NCBI GenBank assembly: GCA_017410585.1
Contig: JAFQQM010000060.1
Span: 1 to 43,797 of the forward strand
Source: Clostridia bacterium
Lineage (GTDB): Bacteria > Bacillota > Clostridia > Oscillospirales > Acutalibacteraceae
Direction of reading: 5' to 3'
Length of the DNA stretch: 43,797 bases
This document shows positions 23,998 through 33,279 of this stretch, in pieces. The notes below the pieces were generated by a model that was not told where the DNA came from, did not search any database, and saw only the letters and a list, made by a program, of their open reading frames with translations. The stretch's first letter is position 1. The number at the start of each line of letters is the position of its first letter. A program made the position numbers and the translations under genes.

Positions 23998-26900
23998 ATG
24001 AAAAAGATATTGACAGTTTGTCTGTCTCTTGCGCTTCTTCTCGGATTGTTTCTGACCACCGGCAGTTTGCAACTGTCCGCCGCTACCGAAAAGGTATGGT
24101 TGGATGCGGAAATCAAGCCGATGGATTACCACGTCGGTGAATACGGTTGGGATGCTTGGTCCATCGACCAAAAGACCCCCTACCGTGCGGCTACTTGGAA
24201 AAACTGGGGCTACGTCTACGGCTCCACTTATGCCAATATCCGTAAATTGGTCGTTCCGGAAACCGGCACGATCGCTTTTGAAACGATCTGGGGCGCCGGT
24301 ATTTTCAGCGACGATACCGAATCGTTTGAATTTGCTATTCTGGATAAGAACAAGCAGATCGTTTGGCCGGAAAACGGTGTGCCGTATAAAATCACCGGTA
24401 AGACGGTGGACAACGGCGACGGCAGCACGACCACCACACCGGACGGCCTCGGTCAGTATTGGGATTCCGCCGCCGGTGCTTTGGCGAATTGCTCCGATTC
24501 TCTGTCTTATACGGCCAACGTTACCGCCGGTGACGAGTTCTACTTTGTCTTTATGAACGGTAACAGTCAGCCGACCAACTATACCGCTACGGTGATTATC
24601 CGCAACAACGGTACGCAGATCAATTCCTCGGGCGGTTATCTGTGTGCAGATGACTTCACACAGGGCGGTACGGTCGGTGAGACCGGCGTGGAGTGGTACT
24701 ATATGTATGCAAATTCTGTTAACTTGACCACCACCGATCCGAATGGCTATGCCGATGAGGGTAAGGGCGAGTATACGGTCGATTACAACGACTCGCTGGT
24801 GCCGATGCACAAGATCAACACCGCCAACGGCGACCCGAATACCGGTTGGCTGGGCGACGGCTCGTATAACCAGACGGTGTTTGCCAGTGGTATGGGCGTG
24901 TATTTCGGTGGCTTAAATCACACCTTTGTCGTTCGTTATACACCGGCCGGCTCCGGTGATTTCAAGATCGGCTACGGCGGCGTCCAACTGCGTAACAGTT
25001 GGACTGCCGGTACCGGTATCGACTTCTGCATTGTGGATCAGGACGGTAAGGTCGTCTATCCGGCCTCCGGCGGTCCGGTGGAACTCCGCGCCGATTCGGA
25101 CGATCCGTTTGCGATGTCCACCGCGATGGCCTATTATCAATCCAATATGCAAGTCGGTGATTATCTCGACTTTGTGTTTATCCCGCGTGGCTCGTTGGCG
25201 GCGTCCTACGCCAAGTACGTGTATATGGCGGGTAGTTTCACCCATACGAGTTCGACCGCCAGCGGCAATCGCGTCGATTCCAGCGGCCGTCTGTTCCTCT
25301 CCAACGGCGAGAGCCAAGGCAGCCGTAACGTCCAGATGTTTACCGCTTCCAACGTGACGGTCAACCAAGTGACCGACGGTGTTTGGGAGGAATTCGTGCA
25401 GTTGGAAGAAGGTCTGACCGCCGCGCCGTCGACGGTGGAAGGCTGGGTCAATATTGCCGAATCCACCCCCGACTGGAAGGTAGGCACCATTCTTTCGGAT
25501 ATGACCGGTACCGACGACAACGGCTTTGCGGTGTTGGTGGATACCTTCGGTCATCCGCGTCTGGTGAGCGGTAATATCGACTGGACGGTCGACTCGGTCG
25601 ACCTGCGTACCGGCGAATGGCAACATATCGCCTTTACGGTGGACGGCAATACCGCTACCTTCTATCAAAACGGCGTTGCCGCAGCGACTACCGCGCTGAC
25701 CGAGGCCGCGCCGGCGGTCACCGGCCGTGCGCCGCTCATTGGCGGCGACCTTACCTACGCTTCTACCACCGCCTTCCAAGGCGCGATGAAAAAACTGGCG
25801 CTGTTTAGCGATGCCCGCACCGCCGATGAGATCGCGGCGGATATGAACGGTCTCTCCGCTTCGGCTGAAGGCTTGCTCAACTACTGGGTGTTAAACGGTG
25901 TATACACCGATAAGACCGGTAACAACAACGGTTCGCTGACCGCGGTCAATTCCAGTTGGTATGAAAACGGCAAACTTGCCGATGCCGGCGAGGGTGAGTA
26001 CACCATCGTCCACATCGGTGATAACCAAGTGGTCACCGACTTCTATCGCGGTGGTTACCAAAAGATCACCCAATGGATCGCGGATAACGCCGCCCGCCTG
26101 AACATTCAGATGGTGCTTAACTCCGGCGACCTCGTCAACTACGCTAACTACGCGTCCGGCGACACCACCAACGATCAGTGGACAGACGCCGTTGAAGGAA
26201 TGAACATCCTGAAGGATGCCGGTATCCCGTACGTGTATGCGCCGGGTAACCACGAGTATAAGAGTTCCGGCACCAGCGTGCCGCGTACCAGTGTGGAGTT
26301 TAACGATCACTTTGATATCGTGGACCACCTGCTGCAGGCGGAGGGTGCCGAAAACGAGACCGTGTTGACCTACGCTTATCCGAACACCAACAAGATCAGC
26401 AGTACGGCTGACCTGACCTTGTTGGAAAATGCCACCACCACCTCCTACGGTAACACCTACGAGGAGACGATGGAAAACGCCTTCTATCTGGCTACGATCG
26501 GCGGCAAGCAGTACGCGATTCTGGCGCTGGAAGTGCAACCGCGTAAGGCGGTCACCGCTTGGGCCGGTACGGTCTTGACCGCGATCGAGGCGGAATATCC
26601 CAACATCACCACCATCGTGGTTACCCACGATTACCTGTCCAGTTCCGGTACGCTGGTTACCTATGCTTCGTGTTTTGATGCGGCGGACCGTGCCATCGCG
26701 CATACGCCGGCATCGCTGTACTCCGATTTCCTCAGCCAGTACAAGAGCATTTCGATGGTTTATTGCGGCCACGTGGCAACCGGTATCGCTACCCGTACCG
26801 ATGTCGGTGTCAAAGGCAACAAGATCGTCACCATTATGAACGACCAGTCGTACGAAGGCAACGGCGGCGAGGGCAATATCCTGCTTCTCCGTTGCAAGGC

Positions 26901-28032
26901 GGACGGCACCGTCATCAAGGCGGAATACTACTCCCCGATTTTGGAGAAGTACTACGTGCCGCAGTACCAGTTCGACTTTGATACCGCGTCGGACAGTGAG
27001 GTACAGTTGACCTTGCCGAAATTGACCTTGTCCACCAACGTTCGTAGCAACAAGGATGCATGGTTGCATTCTACTTGGGCTGGCGGTACCCTGTGCGGCA
27101 ACCGCTTGCTTGCGGCATATAACACCTATTCGGCGGTGCGTGCTTATCAGGTGCAAAATACCGGTACGATGAACTACCGCTTGAATTATGATTTGAGTGT
27201 GGCAGCATCGAACGGCGCTGTCGAACTGACGCTTTGCCGTGCTGACGGAACGATTCTGTGGCCGCAGACCGGTGCGTGGCAGAAGGTCACCGGAACCTTT
27301 GACACAACGGTTAGCGACATTCCGGTGGTTGCCGGTGAACAGATATATCTGATTATCCGCAACATCAATGCCACCGGCAGTAGCGGTATGCATTATATCA
27401 ACATCACCAGTTCCGGCACGGTCAAAGATGCTGTCGGTTCGACGTTAGAGAGTTTCAACAGTAACAGCAGTACGACCGGTTTGTTCACGAAGGATACCGA
27501 GGGTAACGTGGTTTATGCACAAGGCCATAATAATTGGTATGCGTATACCTGTACCGGCACTTCGATTACAACCACCCCGAAGACCTACGACGTCACCTAC
27601 GGTGTAGACGGCGAGGGCGGTACCCTCAGCGCGGCCACCAGCGGTACGGCTTCGACCGGTAAGTGCGTTGTCGCCGCCGGCGGCACCGTCCGCTTCACCG
27701 CTCTGCCGGCTGTCGGTTATCGCATCGTCGGCTACTACGTTGACGGCGCTTACTACAAGTCCACCCGTCGCATCCTGACCCTCCCGATGATCGAGAAGGA
27801 TATGGACGTCAAGGTGGTATTCGAAAAGATCCCGCTGGAGGGCGATGCCAACGGCGACGGTACGGTCGACGTGTTGGATGCCGTCCACCTCAAGGTCGGT
27901 GTGGAGACCGAGGCGGAGATCGAAAAAGCCGAACTTTGCGACCTGATCGACGAGATCGCGGCAACGATCGGTGTGGATGTGCTGGATAACGAGGATATCC
28001 GCGCATTGCGTAAGAAGATTCTGGGAATCTGA
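23998..28032 (+). CDS. secreted multidomain LamG/metallophosphoesterase protein with C-terminal dockerin
   Basis: The 1344-residue protein has a signal peptide (LQLSA-A, about residue 28). In order: two beta-rich modules of the family seen in the neighbours (about 29-242 and 260-462); a LamG/concanavalin-like domain (about 464-625, with EWQHIAFTVDGNTATFYQNG); a calcineurin-like metallophosphoesterase (about 665-960) with HIGDNQ, NSGDLVN, PGNHEY, VTHDY and CGHVA; a third module (about 984-1190); an InlB-B-type repeat (about 1198-1280); and a dockerin-like end (about 1282-1344). The first dockerin loop is canonical (GDANGDGTVDVLD); the second is degenerate. In the phosphoesterase the usual D-x-H is D-N-Q and the usual G-H-x-H is G-H-V-A, so metal binding may be altered. 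It is secreted and could attach to a cohesin such as the one at 35149-36228. Substrate unknown. RBS AAAGGAG. Confidence 0.85.
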   Translation: MKKILTVCLSLALLLGLFLTTGSLQLSAATEKVWLDAEIKPMDYHVGEYGWDAWSIDQKTPYRAATWKNWGYVYGSTYANIRKLVVPETGTIAFETIWGAGIFSDDTESFEFAILDKNKQIVWPENGVPYKITGKTVDNGDGSTTTTPDGLGQYWDSAAGALANCSDSLSYTANVTAGDEFYFVFMNGNSQPTNYTATVIIRNNGTQINSSGGYLCADDFTQGGTVGETGVEWYYMYANSVNLTTTDPNGYADEGKGEYTVDYNDSLVPMHKINTANGDPNTGWLGDGSYNQTVFASGMGVYFGGLNHTFVVRYTPAGSGDFKIGYGGVQLRNSWTAGTGIDFCIVDQDGKVVYPASGGPVELRADSDDPFAMSTAMAYYQSNMQVGDYLDFVFIPRGSLAASYAKYVYMAGSFTHTSSTASGNRVDSSGRLFLSNGESQGSRNVQMFTASNVTVNQVTDGVWEEFVQLEEGLTAAPSTVEGWVNIAESTPDWKVGTILSDMTGTDDNGFAVLVDTFGHPRLVSGNIDWTVDSVDLRTGEWQHIAFTVDGNTATFYQNGVAAATTALTEAAPAVTGRAPLIGGDLTYASTTAFQGAMKKLALFSDARTADEIAADMNGLSASAEGLLNYWVLNGVYTDKTGNNNGSLTAVNSSWYENGKLADAGEGEYTIVHIGDNQVVTDFYRGGYQKITQWIADNAARLNIQMVLNSGDLVNYANYASGDTTNDQWTDAVEGMNILKDAGIPYVYAPGNHEYKSSGTSVPRTSVEFNDHFDIVDHLLQAEGAENETVLTYAYPNTNKISSTADLTLLENATTTSYGNTYEETMENAFYLATIGGKQYAILALEVQPRKAVTAWAGTVLTAIEAEYPNITTIVVTHDYLSSSGTLVTYASCFDAADRAIAHTPASLYSDFLSQYKSISMVYCGHVATGIATRTDVGVKGNKIVTIMNDQSYEGNGGEGNILLLRCKADGTVIKAEYYSPILEKYYVPQYQFDFDTASDSEVQLTLPKLTLSTNVRSNKDAWLHSTWAGGTLCGNRLLAAYNTYSAVRAYQVQNTGTMNYRLNYDLSVAASNGAVELTLCRADGTILWPQTGAWQKVTGTFDTTVSDIPVVAGEQIYLIIRNINATGSSGMHYINITSSGTVKDAVGSTLESFNSNSSTTGLFTKDTEGNVVYAQGHNNWYAYTCTGTSITTTPKTYDVTYGVDGEGGTLSAATSGTASTGKCVVAAGGTVRFTALPAVGYRIVGYYVDGAYYKSTRRILTLPMIEKDMDVKVVFEKIPLEGDANGDGTVDVLDAVHLKVGVETEAEIEKAELCDLIDEIAATIGVDVLDNEDIRALRKKILGI

Positions 28033-28044
28033 TAAAACCAATAT

Positions 28045-28078
28045 CCCTCCCTGCGGCGGGTAACCGCCGCAGGGAGGG
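28045..28078 (+). terminator. long hairpin between surface genes and enzyme genes
   Basis: A perfect 15-base stem (arms 28045-28059 and 28064-28078) closes a GTAA loop, a GNRA-type tetraloop. No T-run follows, so it is more likely a transcript-stabilising or partial-termination element than a strong terminator. It separates the abundant secreted proteins from cytoplasmic enzymes and could lower expression of the latter. Confidence 0.6.
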
Positions 28079-28109
28079 GAACGCGCAAAACAAATGGGGG
28101 AAACCAACA

Positions 28110-30362
28110 ATGGTCAAACAGTTTTTGAGATCGACCTATAACATTTCTATCGACCGCGACGACGGTCCGGCGGGGGAATTGATCGCCGCCAACGGCGCCA
28201 CTTTGGGAACTTTCGTCGATAACGGCGTAGCCAGACCGGCGTGGATCGCGGTGCATCAGTTAGCGGTTGACGGCACGGCGACGGTGACCGTGGCGGACGA
28301 TATGCCGTCTGCTTACGAGGCATGCGGTGCGCTGTACGCGCTGACCGACGGTTACGGCCGTGTGTTGATCTCAAACGAGACCGCGGAGCAGACCGTCACT
28401 GCCGGCGCCCCGCTTTACTGGATCTCCTGCCGTATGGACGCAGGAGAAGAGTTGACCGTCGATCTGTCGGTAACGGTCAGCAACAGCGAAAACTATATTC
28501 TTTGGGAGAAGCATCTGGATCAGGCTTCTCCCGCCGACCTGCACAAGGCAGGCTTTGCTCTGCAGACGGTCAACCGCCTCGATCGGTTGACGGATCTGTC
28601 CCATTACATTGAAAATAACCGGTTGGACGTGACCCGTTGCGGTGTTGCCGACCAAAACGGCAACATCCATAACGCCGCATTCCGCTCGGCGGCGCTGACC
28701 GCCGCCGCCTACGGCGCAACGCTGGTCTTCCCGACCGCTACCTATTATCTCACCGCCGATTCGGACAGCCCCTACGGCATCGACTTCTCCTTCGCCCGTC
28801 CGCACGGACTGCATCTGGACGGTCAAAAAAGCACCATCTGGATGACCGATAATTTCCGCGGCGGCTTCAGTTTTATCGGGTGCAACGATATCACGGTGGA
28901 AAACCTGACGCTGGATTATATCCACACCCCGTGGGCGCAGGGTGAGGTCACCGCCATCGACCCTGAAAAGCAGACCGTCCGTCTACGGTTGGATGACGAC
29001 TACAATATTTTCGACGACCCGCGTTTCCACGAGACCATCGGCGGCCATTTCGGTACGGTGCGTAACCGTGAAGACCCCCGTTTCCTGTCGGCGGATGCGC
29101 TGTATTATTTCTTCTTAAAGAGTGTCAACAAGGCGGATGATCGCCTTTACGACGTGTCGCTGGCGGAGTTTACCCCGTTGGTGGGTACCGAGATCCATCT
29201 TGGCGACAAGTTGCTCATCAACAACCGTGTCGGTTGCAATATGTCGATGTTCGATATTCGCCGTTGCAGTAACGTGACCCTGCGCCACATCACCGTTTAC
29301 GTCTGCGCCTGCACCGGCGTGGTCGGTAGCCAAATGACCGGTCCGGTCACGGTGGACGATTTCCATATGACCTACCGCCCCGGCGCCAACCATTGGATCA
29401 CTTCCACCGCCGACGGCGTGCATATGCAGGGCGGTCCCGGCCCCGTCACGCTGATCAACAGTTCGTTTGTGGGTCTGTTGGACGATGCGATGAACCTGTA
29501 TCAGTGGCGTTCGCTGGTGGATACCGTGTTGGCGGATGACCGCGTCATCCTCAACACCGACGGCGGCGCGATGCCGGTGGTCGGCGATACGATGGAATTT
29601 TTCGATACGGTCAACCAGCAACTGCTCGGTGTCAGCCGGATTCTGGCTATTACCGACAGTCACGGTCAAGGCTCGCATCAGCAGGCGACGCTGACGCTGG
29701 AGACCCCGATCGCGGGGATGGTCGGAAAGGAGGCCTCCGCTCCGACCCAAGGGTATTTGCAACGACACGAATTTGCCGGCACGGTGGTGCGTAACAACCT
29801 GTTTAAGAACCTGCGCGGCCGCGGTCTGGTGTTGCATACCACCGATACGGTCATCGAGGATAACCGCTTCGAGAATATCAGCAACCACGGCATCCACGGC
29901 TGGTACGGCTATCAGGAAGGACTCCGTATCCGAAATATGGTTATCCGGAACAACACCTTCCATAACGTCGGCTACTACAAGCGTGAGGCACTACAGGATG
30001 CCACCGGTGTCATTTCCATCCGTCTGGATAACAGCGAAGCGACGGTGCAATCCACCCAGACCGTGTTCCATGAGAATATCACGGTGGAAAACAACGTCAT
30101 CACCGATTTTTACGGCTGTGCCATCAACCTCGGCAACACCGACGGCGCGGTCATCCGAAATAACGATATCTCGCTGGCCATCACCCAACCGCGTTTTCCG
30201 AAAGAATGCGGGATCAAGGTCTCCTACTGCGAGAAGGCGACCGTCACCGGCAACCGCCTGCAAAACATCGCCGGCGACGTGTGGCCGGCGCTTGACCTGC
30301 ATGATAACGTGATCTGTGTTGCCGAGGACAACCTTTACGTCTCCGGCCAAGGGGAGGAATAA
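28110..30362 (+). CDS. cytoplasmic parallel beta-helix protein, GH110-like
   Basis: This 750-residue protein has no signal peptide or membrane helix. The first 150 residues form a beta-rich N-terminal domain; the rest is a right-handed parallel beta-helix clearly paralogous to the exported protein at 17457-19454. Shared landmarks are DITVENLTLDYIHTPWAQG, STADGVHMQGGPGPV, LLDDAMNLYQW and GRGLVLHTTDTVIEDNRFENIS. Asp435 and Asp458-Asp459 keep the same 23-residue spacing. GH110 enzymes are usually exported alpha-galactosidases, so a cytoplasmic member would act on imported oligosaccharides. The start ATG follows GGGGGA, a weaker site than its neighbours. It sits first in the enzyme block, four bases before the SGNH esterase gene. 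A related beta-helix activity remains possible. Confidence 0.75.
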   Translation: MVKQFLRSTYNISIDRDDGPAGELIAANGATLGTFVDNGVARPAWIAVHQLAVDGTATVTVADDMPSAYEACGALYALTDGYGRVLISNETAEQTVTAGAPLYWISCRMDAGEELTVDLSVTVSNSENYILWEKHLDQASPADLHKAGFALQTVNRLDRLTDLSHYIENNRLDVTRCGVADQNGNIHNAAFRSAALTAAAYGATLVFPTATYYLTADSDSPYGIDFSFARPHGLHLDGQKSTIWMTDNFRGGFSFIGCNDITVENLTLDYIHTPWAQGEVTAIDPEKQTVRLRLDDDYNIFDDPRFHETIGGHFGTVRNREDPRFLSADALYYFFLKSVNKADDRLYDVSLAEFTPLVGTEIHLGDKLLINNRVGCNMSMFDIRRCSNVTLRHITVYVCACTGVVGSQMTGPVTVDDFHMTYRPGANHWITSTADGVHMQGGPGPVTLINSSFVGLLDDAMNLYQWRSLVDTVLADDRVILNTDGGAMPVVGDTMEFFDTVNQQLLGVSRILAITDSHGQGSHQQATLTLETPIAGMVGKEASAPTQGYLQRHEFAGTVVRNNLFKNLRGRGLVLHTTDTVIEDNRFENISNHGIHGWYGYQEGLRIRNMVIRNNTFHNVGYYKREALQDATGVISIRLDNSEATVQSTQTVFHENITVENNVITDFYGCAINLGNTDGAVIRNNDISLAITQPRFPKECGIKVSYCEKATVTGNRLQNIAGDVWPALDLHDNVICVAEDNLYVSGQGEE

Positions 30363-30365
30363 TCG

Positions 30366-31088
30366 ATGAAAATTATCGAAAAATTAACCGCCAAAAGCCG
30401 CGACAATTTCGGCAATCCTTCGCCGGTCATCGCCTTTTTGGGTGACAGCGTCACGCAAGGTTGCTTTGAGATCTACCGCGACGGCGCGCTGTTGCGTACC
30501 GTCTTCGACACCGAAAACGGCTACGTTGAAAAGACCAAGCAGATCCTGCGGATGCTGTACCCTGAGACCTCCGTCTCGGTCATCAATGCCGGCATCAACG
30601 GTGGCAGCGCGCAAAACGGTCTGCTCCGTCTGGAGCGGGACGTGCTGTGCCACGATCCCGACTTGGTGGTGGTCTGCTTCGGCTTAAACGATTGCAACGA
30701 CGATTCGGTGGAGGCGGCGGATTACAAGGCGTCGCTCAAAGCCATCTTTGCCGCGATACACGCCGCCGGCAAGGAAGTGATCTTTATGACCCCGAATATG
30801 ATGAACACCTATCTCCCGCATACCGTCACCGACGATTATGCCAAGCACCTCGGTCAGTTGTTTGCAAAGCGGCAAACAAGCGGCTATTTTGACGGCTTTA
30901 TCGCCGCCGCCCGCGAGGCGTGCGTCGAGGAGGGCGTGCCGGTCTGCGATTGCTACAAGCGTTGGTGCGAGATGTATGCGCAGGGGGTGGACACCACCGC
31001 GTTGCTGTCCAACGGGCTCAATCATCCGACCCGCGAGATGCACGCGCTGTTTGCGTGGGAACTGGTTCACACGATGTTTGATAACTGA
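30366..31088 (+). CDS. SGNH/GDSL-family esterase
   Basis: The 240-residue protein has the SGNH blocks: I, FLGDSVTQG with the catalytic Ser near residue 28; II, NAGINGGSAQN; III, CFGLND; and a late block V region LNHPTREMH. It has no signal peptide, so it acts in the cytoplasm. In block V the catalytic His is kept, but the usual Asp three residues before it is not in the standard place (NGLNHP), a variant I recall in Firmicutes members. Such enzymes commonly remove acetyl groups from sugars; a role in deacetylating imported oligosaccharides is inferred. It starts 4 bases after the beta-helix gene, with AGGGGAGG in that gene's end as the ribosome binding site. Confidence 0.88.
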   Translation: MKIIEKLTAKSRDNFGNPSPVIAFLGDSVTQGCFEIYRDGALLRTVFDTENGYVEKTKQILRMLYPETSVSVINAGINGGSAQNGLLRLERDVLCHDPDLVVVCFGLNDCNDDSVEAADYKASLKAIFAAIHAAGKEVIFMTPNMMNTYLPHTVTDDYAKHLGQLFAKRQTSGYFDGFIAAAREACVEEGVPVCDCYKRWCEMYAQGVDTTALLSNGLNHPTREMHALFAWELVHTMFDN

Positions 31089-31103
31089 CGAAAGAGGAGC
31101 CCT

Positions 31104-33257
31104 ATGGCTGTTTTTGAGCAAGCTGAAAAAATTTGGATCGACACCGCCGACCGAGTCAACGTCTATGCGGATTTTACGGATGCGTTTACCCTGCCGGAGA
31201 CCTTTGAAACGGTCACGCTGTCGGTTTCGGCGGACAGCAACTATCTGGTGACGGTCAACGGCCGTGTGGTGGGGAGTCTGCAATACGCCGATTTCCCCGA
31301 CTACAAGGTGTACGATACCTACGATATTACGCCGTACGTGCATACCGGTGAAAATAGCCTGCTGGTGACCGGCTACTGTCAGGGCGAAAGTTCGCTGGTC
31401 TACCGCAAGGGCGAAGCCGGCGTGCTGTACGAGGTGACCTGCGGTGACCGTCTGCTGTGTTGCAGTAGCGTCGCCACCCTTTGTCGTCCCACCCCCGGCT
31501 ACCAAAGCGACGAGGTGGAACGTCTGACCTTCCAGTTGTCCTTCTCCTTCCGCTACGATGCGGTGGGAGCCGAGACTCCTGAACCGTGGCGTCCGTGCGT
31601 GGTGCGGAAAGGGTACGACGCGGTGTATCCGCGTCCGATCGCCCGTTTGAAGGTGGGGGATCGCCCCGTTGTCAAACTGGCGGCGCAGGGTGTGCATACT
31701 TTGCCAAATGACAAGAATTTGCCCGCCGGCGATTTTATGAAGCACAGCGCGCTGGTTACTCTTTCGCAAAAGGAGATGGGCTTTGACCTGTCGCGGTTGG
31801 CGTTGCCAAACGCCGAGGGCTTGACCCTGACCGCCGACGGCGGCGACGGCGTTTTCGTGCTGGTCGATCTGCTCCGTGAAGAAGCGGGTCTGCTGGATCT
31901 GGAATTTGAACTTCCCGCCGCCGGCGACGTGTACATCGGTGTTGGCGAGCATTTAAATAACCTGCGGGTGGCGACCGAGATCGAGACCCGCCAGTTCGCG
32001 GCTGTCTACCGCGCCAAAGCGGGACGCAACCGCTTCACCCACCGCTTTAAACGGTTGGCGGGACGGTATCTGCAACTGCACTTCCCAGCCCACCGCGTGA
32101 CCTTGCATTACGCCGGTCTGTTGCCGGTGGAGTATCCGGTCACCGACTGCGGCGGTCTGGTCTGCAACGACAAACTACACGCCCGCATCTACGAGGTTGC
32201 CAAACGCACGTTGCAACTGTGTATGCATGAGCATTACGAGGATTGCCCGTGGCGTGAGCAGGCACTGTACGGGATGGACTCTCGCGTCGAAATGCTGTGT
32301 ACCTACCGTGCGTTTGGGGATACCGAATTTGCCAAAGCCAGCCTGCGACTGTTTGCTCACGCGCAACGCGAAAACGGTCAGTTGGAACTGTGTGCGCCGG
32401 CGGATGCCCCCATCTATATTCCGTCGTTTTCGCTCTGCTACGTCATCTCTTGCGCCGAATACCTCGCCGCCACCGGCGATAAGGCGTTCTTGCGGGAGAT
32501 ATACCCCGTTTTACAAAAACTCATCCGCTGTTTTGCGGAGAAACAGACCGCCCACGGCGTAATCGGTCCGTGTACCGAGCCGGAGGCGTGGAATTTCTAC
32601 GAGTGGGCGCCCGGACTGGACGGACGCGAGCCGGACTTGTGGCCGCCGATGGAGGTCGATTTTGTGGACGAATCCACCGGCAAGGTGCTGTCCGCACCGC
32701 TCAATGCGTATTTCTCGCTGGCGCTGGAGGCGTATGCCGCCATTGCCGAAGCCTTGGGGGAGACCGCCGATGCGGCATCCGCTCGAAAGCAGCGTGAGAC
32801 GGTCAACACGGCGTTGCATACGCTGTTTTGGGATGCGGATAACGGCGAGTATTTCAGTTACGTGGACGACGGCATCCGCAAGCATAAAGCGGAACTGACC
32901 CAAGCGTTGTTACTGGTCTGCGGAGCGGTGCCGTCGGATAACCGTCCGGCACTTCGCCGCCGCCTGTACGAATATAAGGACTGGATCCCGATGACGATGG
33001 GCAGTATGATCCATCGGTACGAGGCGTTGTTGCAAGAGCCGGAGACCTACCGAGGACCGGTGTTTGACGAGGTCGCCGACCGTTGGGGCGAGATGCTGTT
33101 TCACGGCGCCACCTCTTTCTGGGAGACCTTTACGGGGGTGGAGGAATTCACCTTCGGCGGTGCTACCAGCCTGTGCCACGGCTGGGGTGCGCTTCCCATT
33201 TATCTGTACTATACCTACGGCGCGGACGCGCAGTATTCCGGATTTTCTATCCGATAA
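31104..33257 (+). CDS. GH78-like (alpha-L-rhamnosidase-type) glycosidase
   Basis: The 717-residue cytoplasmic protein has N-terminal beta-sandwich domains (about 1-350) and an (alpha/alpha)6 barrel (about 355-700). The active-site signature is EDCPWREQALYGMD: Asp380, Glu385 and Asp392 have the 5- and 12-residue spacing of the acidic residues of characterised GH78 rhamnosidases (recalled), and Glu674 in TSFWE matches the second catalytic Glu. The SLCHGWGALPIYLYY segment near the end is also typical. The protein is shorter than many GH78 enzymes (about 850-1000 residues) and lacks most of the C-terminal beta domain. The substrate may be rhamnose or another deoxy sugar; the family is broad. RBS GAGGAG; 15 bases after the esterase gene. 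Confidence 0.82.
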   Translation: MAVFEQAEKIWIDTADRVNVYADFTDAFTLPETFETVTLSVSADSNYLVTVNGRVVGSLQYADFPDYKVYDTYDITPYVHTGENSLLVTGYCQGESSLVYRKGEAGVLYEVTCGDRLLCCSSVATLCRPTPGYQSDEVERLTFQLSFSFRYDAVGAETPEPWRPCVVRKGYDAVYPRPIARLKVGDRPVVKLAAQGVHTLPNDKNLPAGDFMKHSALVTLSQKEMGFDLSRLALPNAEGLTLTADGGDGVFVLVDLLREEAGLLDLEFELPAAGDVYIGVGEHLNNLRVATEIETRQFAAVYRAKAGRNRFTHRFKRLAGRYLQLHFPAHRVTLHYAGLLPVEYPVTDCGGLVCNDKLHARIYEVAKRTLQLCMHEHYEDCPWREQALYGMDSRVEMLCTYRAFGDTEFAKASLRLFAHAQRENGQLELCAPADAPIYIPSFSLCYVISCAEYLAATGDKAFLREIYPVLQKLIRCFAEKQTAHGVIGPCTEPEAWNFYEWAPGLDGREPDLWPPMEVDFVDESTGKVLSAPLNAYFSLALEAYAAIAEALGETADAASARKQRETVNTALHTLFWDADNGEYFSYVDDGIRKHKAELTQALLLVCGAVPSDNRPALRRRLYEYKDWIPMTMGSMIHRYEALLQEPETYRGPVFDEVADRWGEMLFHGATSFWETFTGVEEFTFGGATSLCHGWGALPIYLYYTYGADAQYSGFSIR

Positions 33258-33279
33258 TCAACGAGAGGAGAGATCGCCT

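Noticed and set aside
33064-33279. Upstream extension of the dehydrogenase into the GH78-like gene
   Set aside because: It overlaps a clearly coding frame; the TTG at 33280 has a good ribosome binding site and starts exactly at the Rossmann strand.
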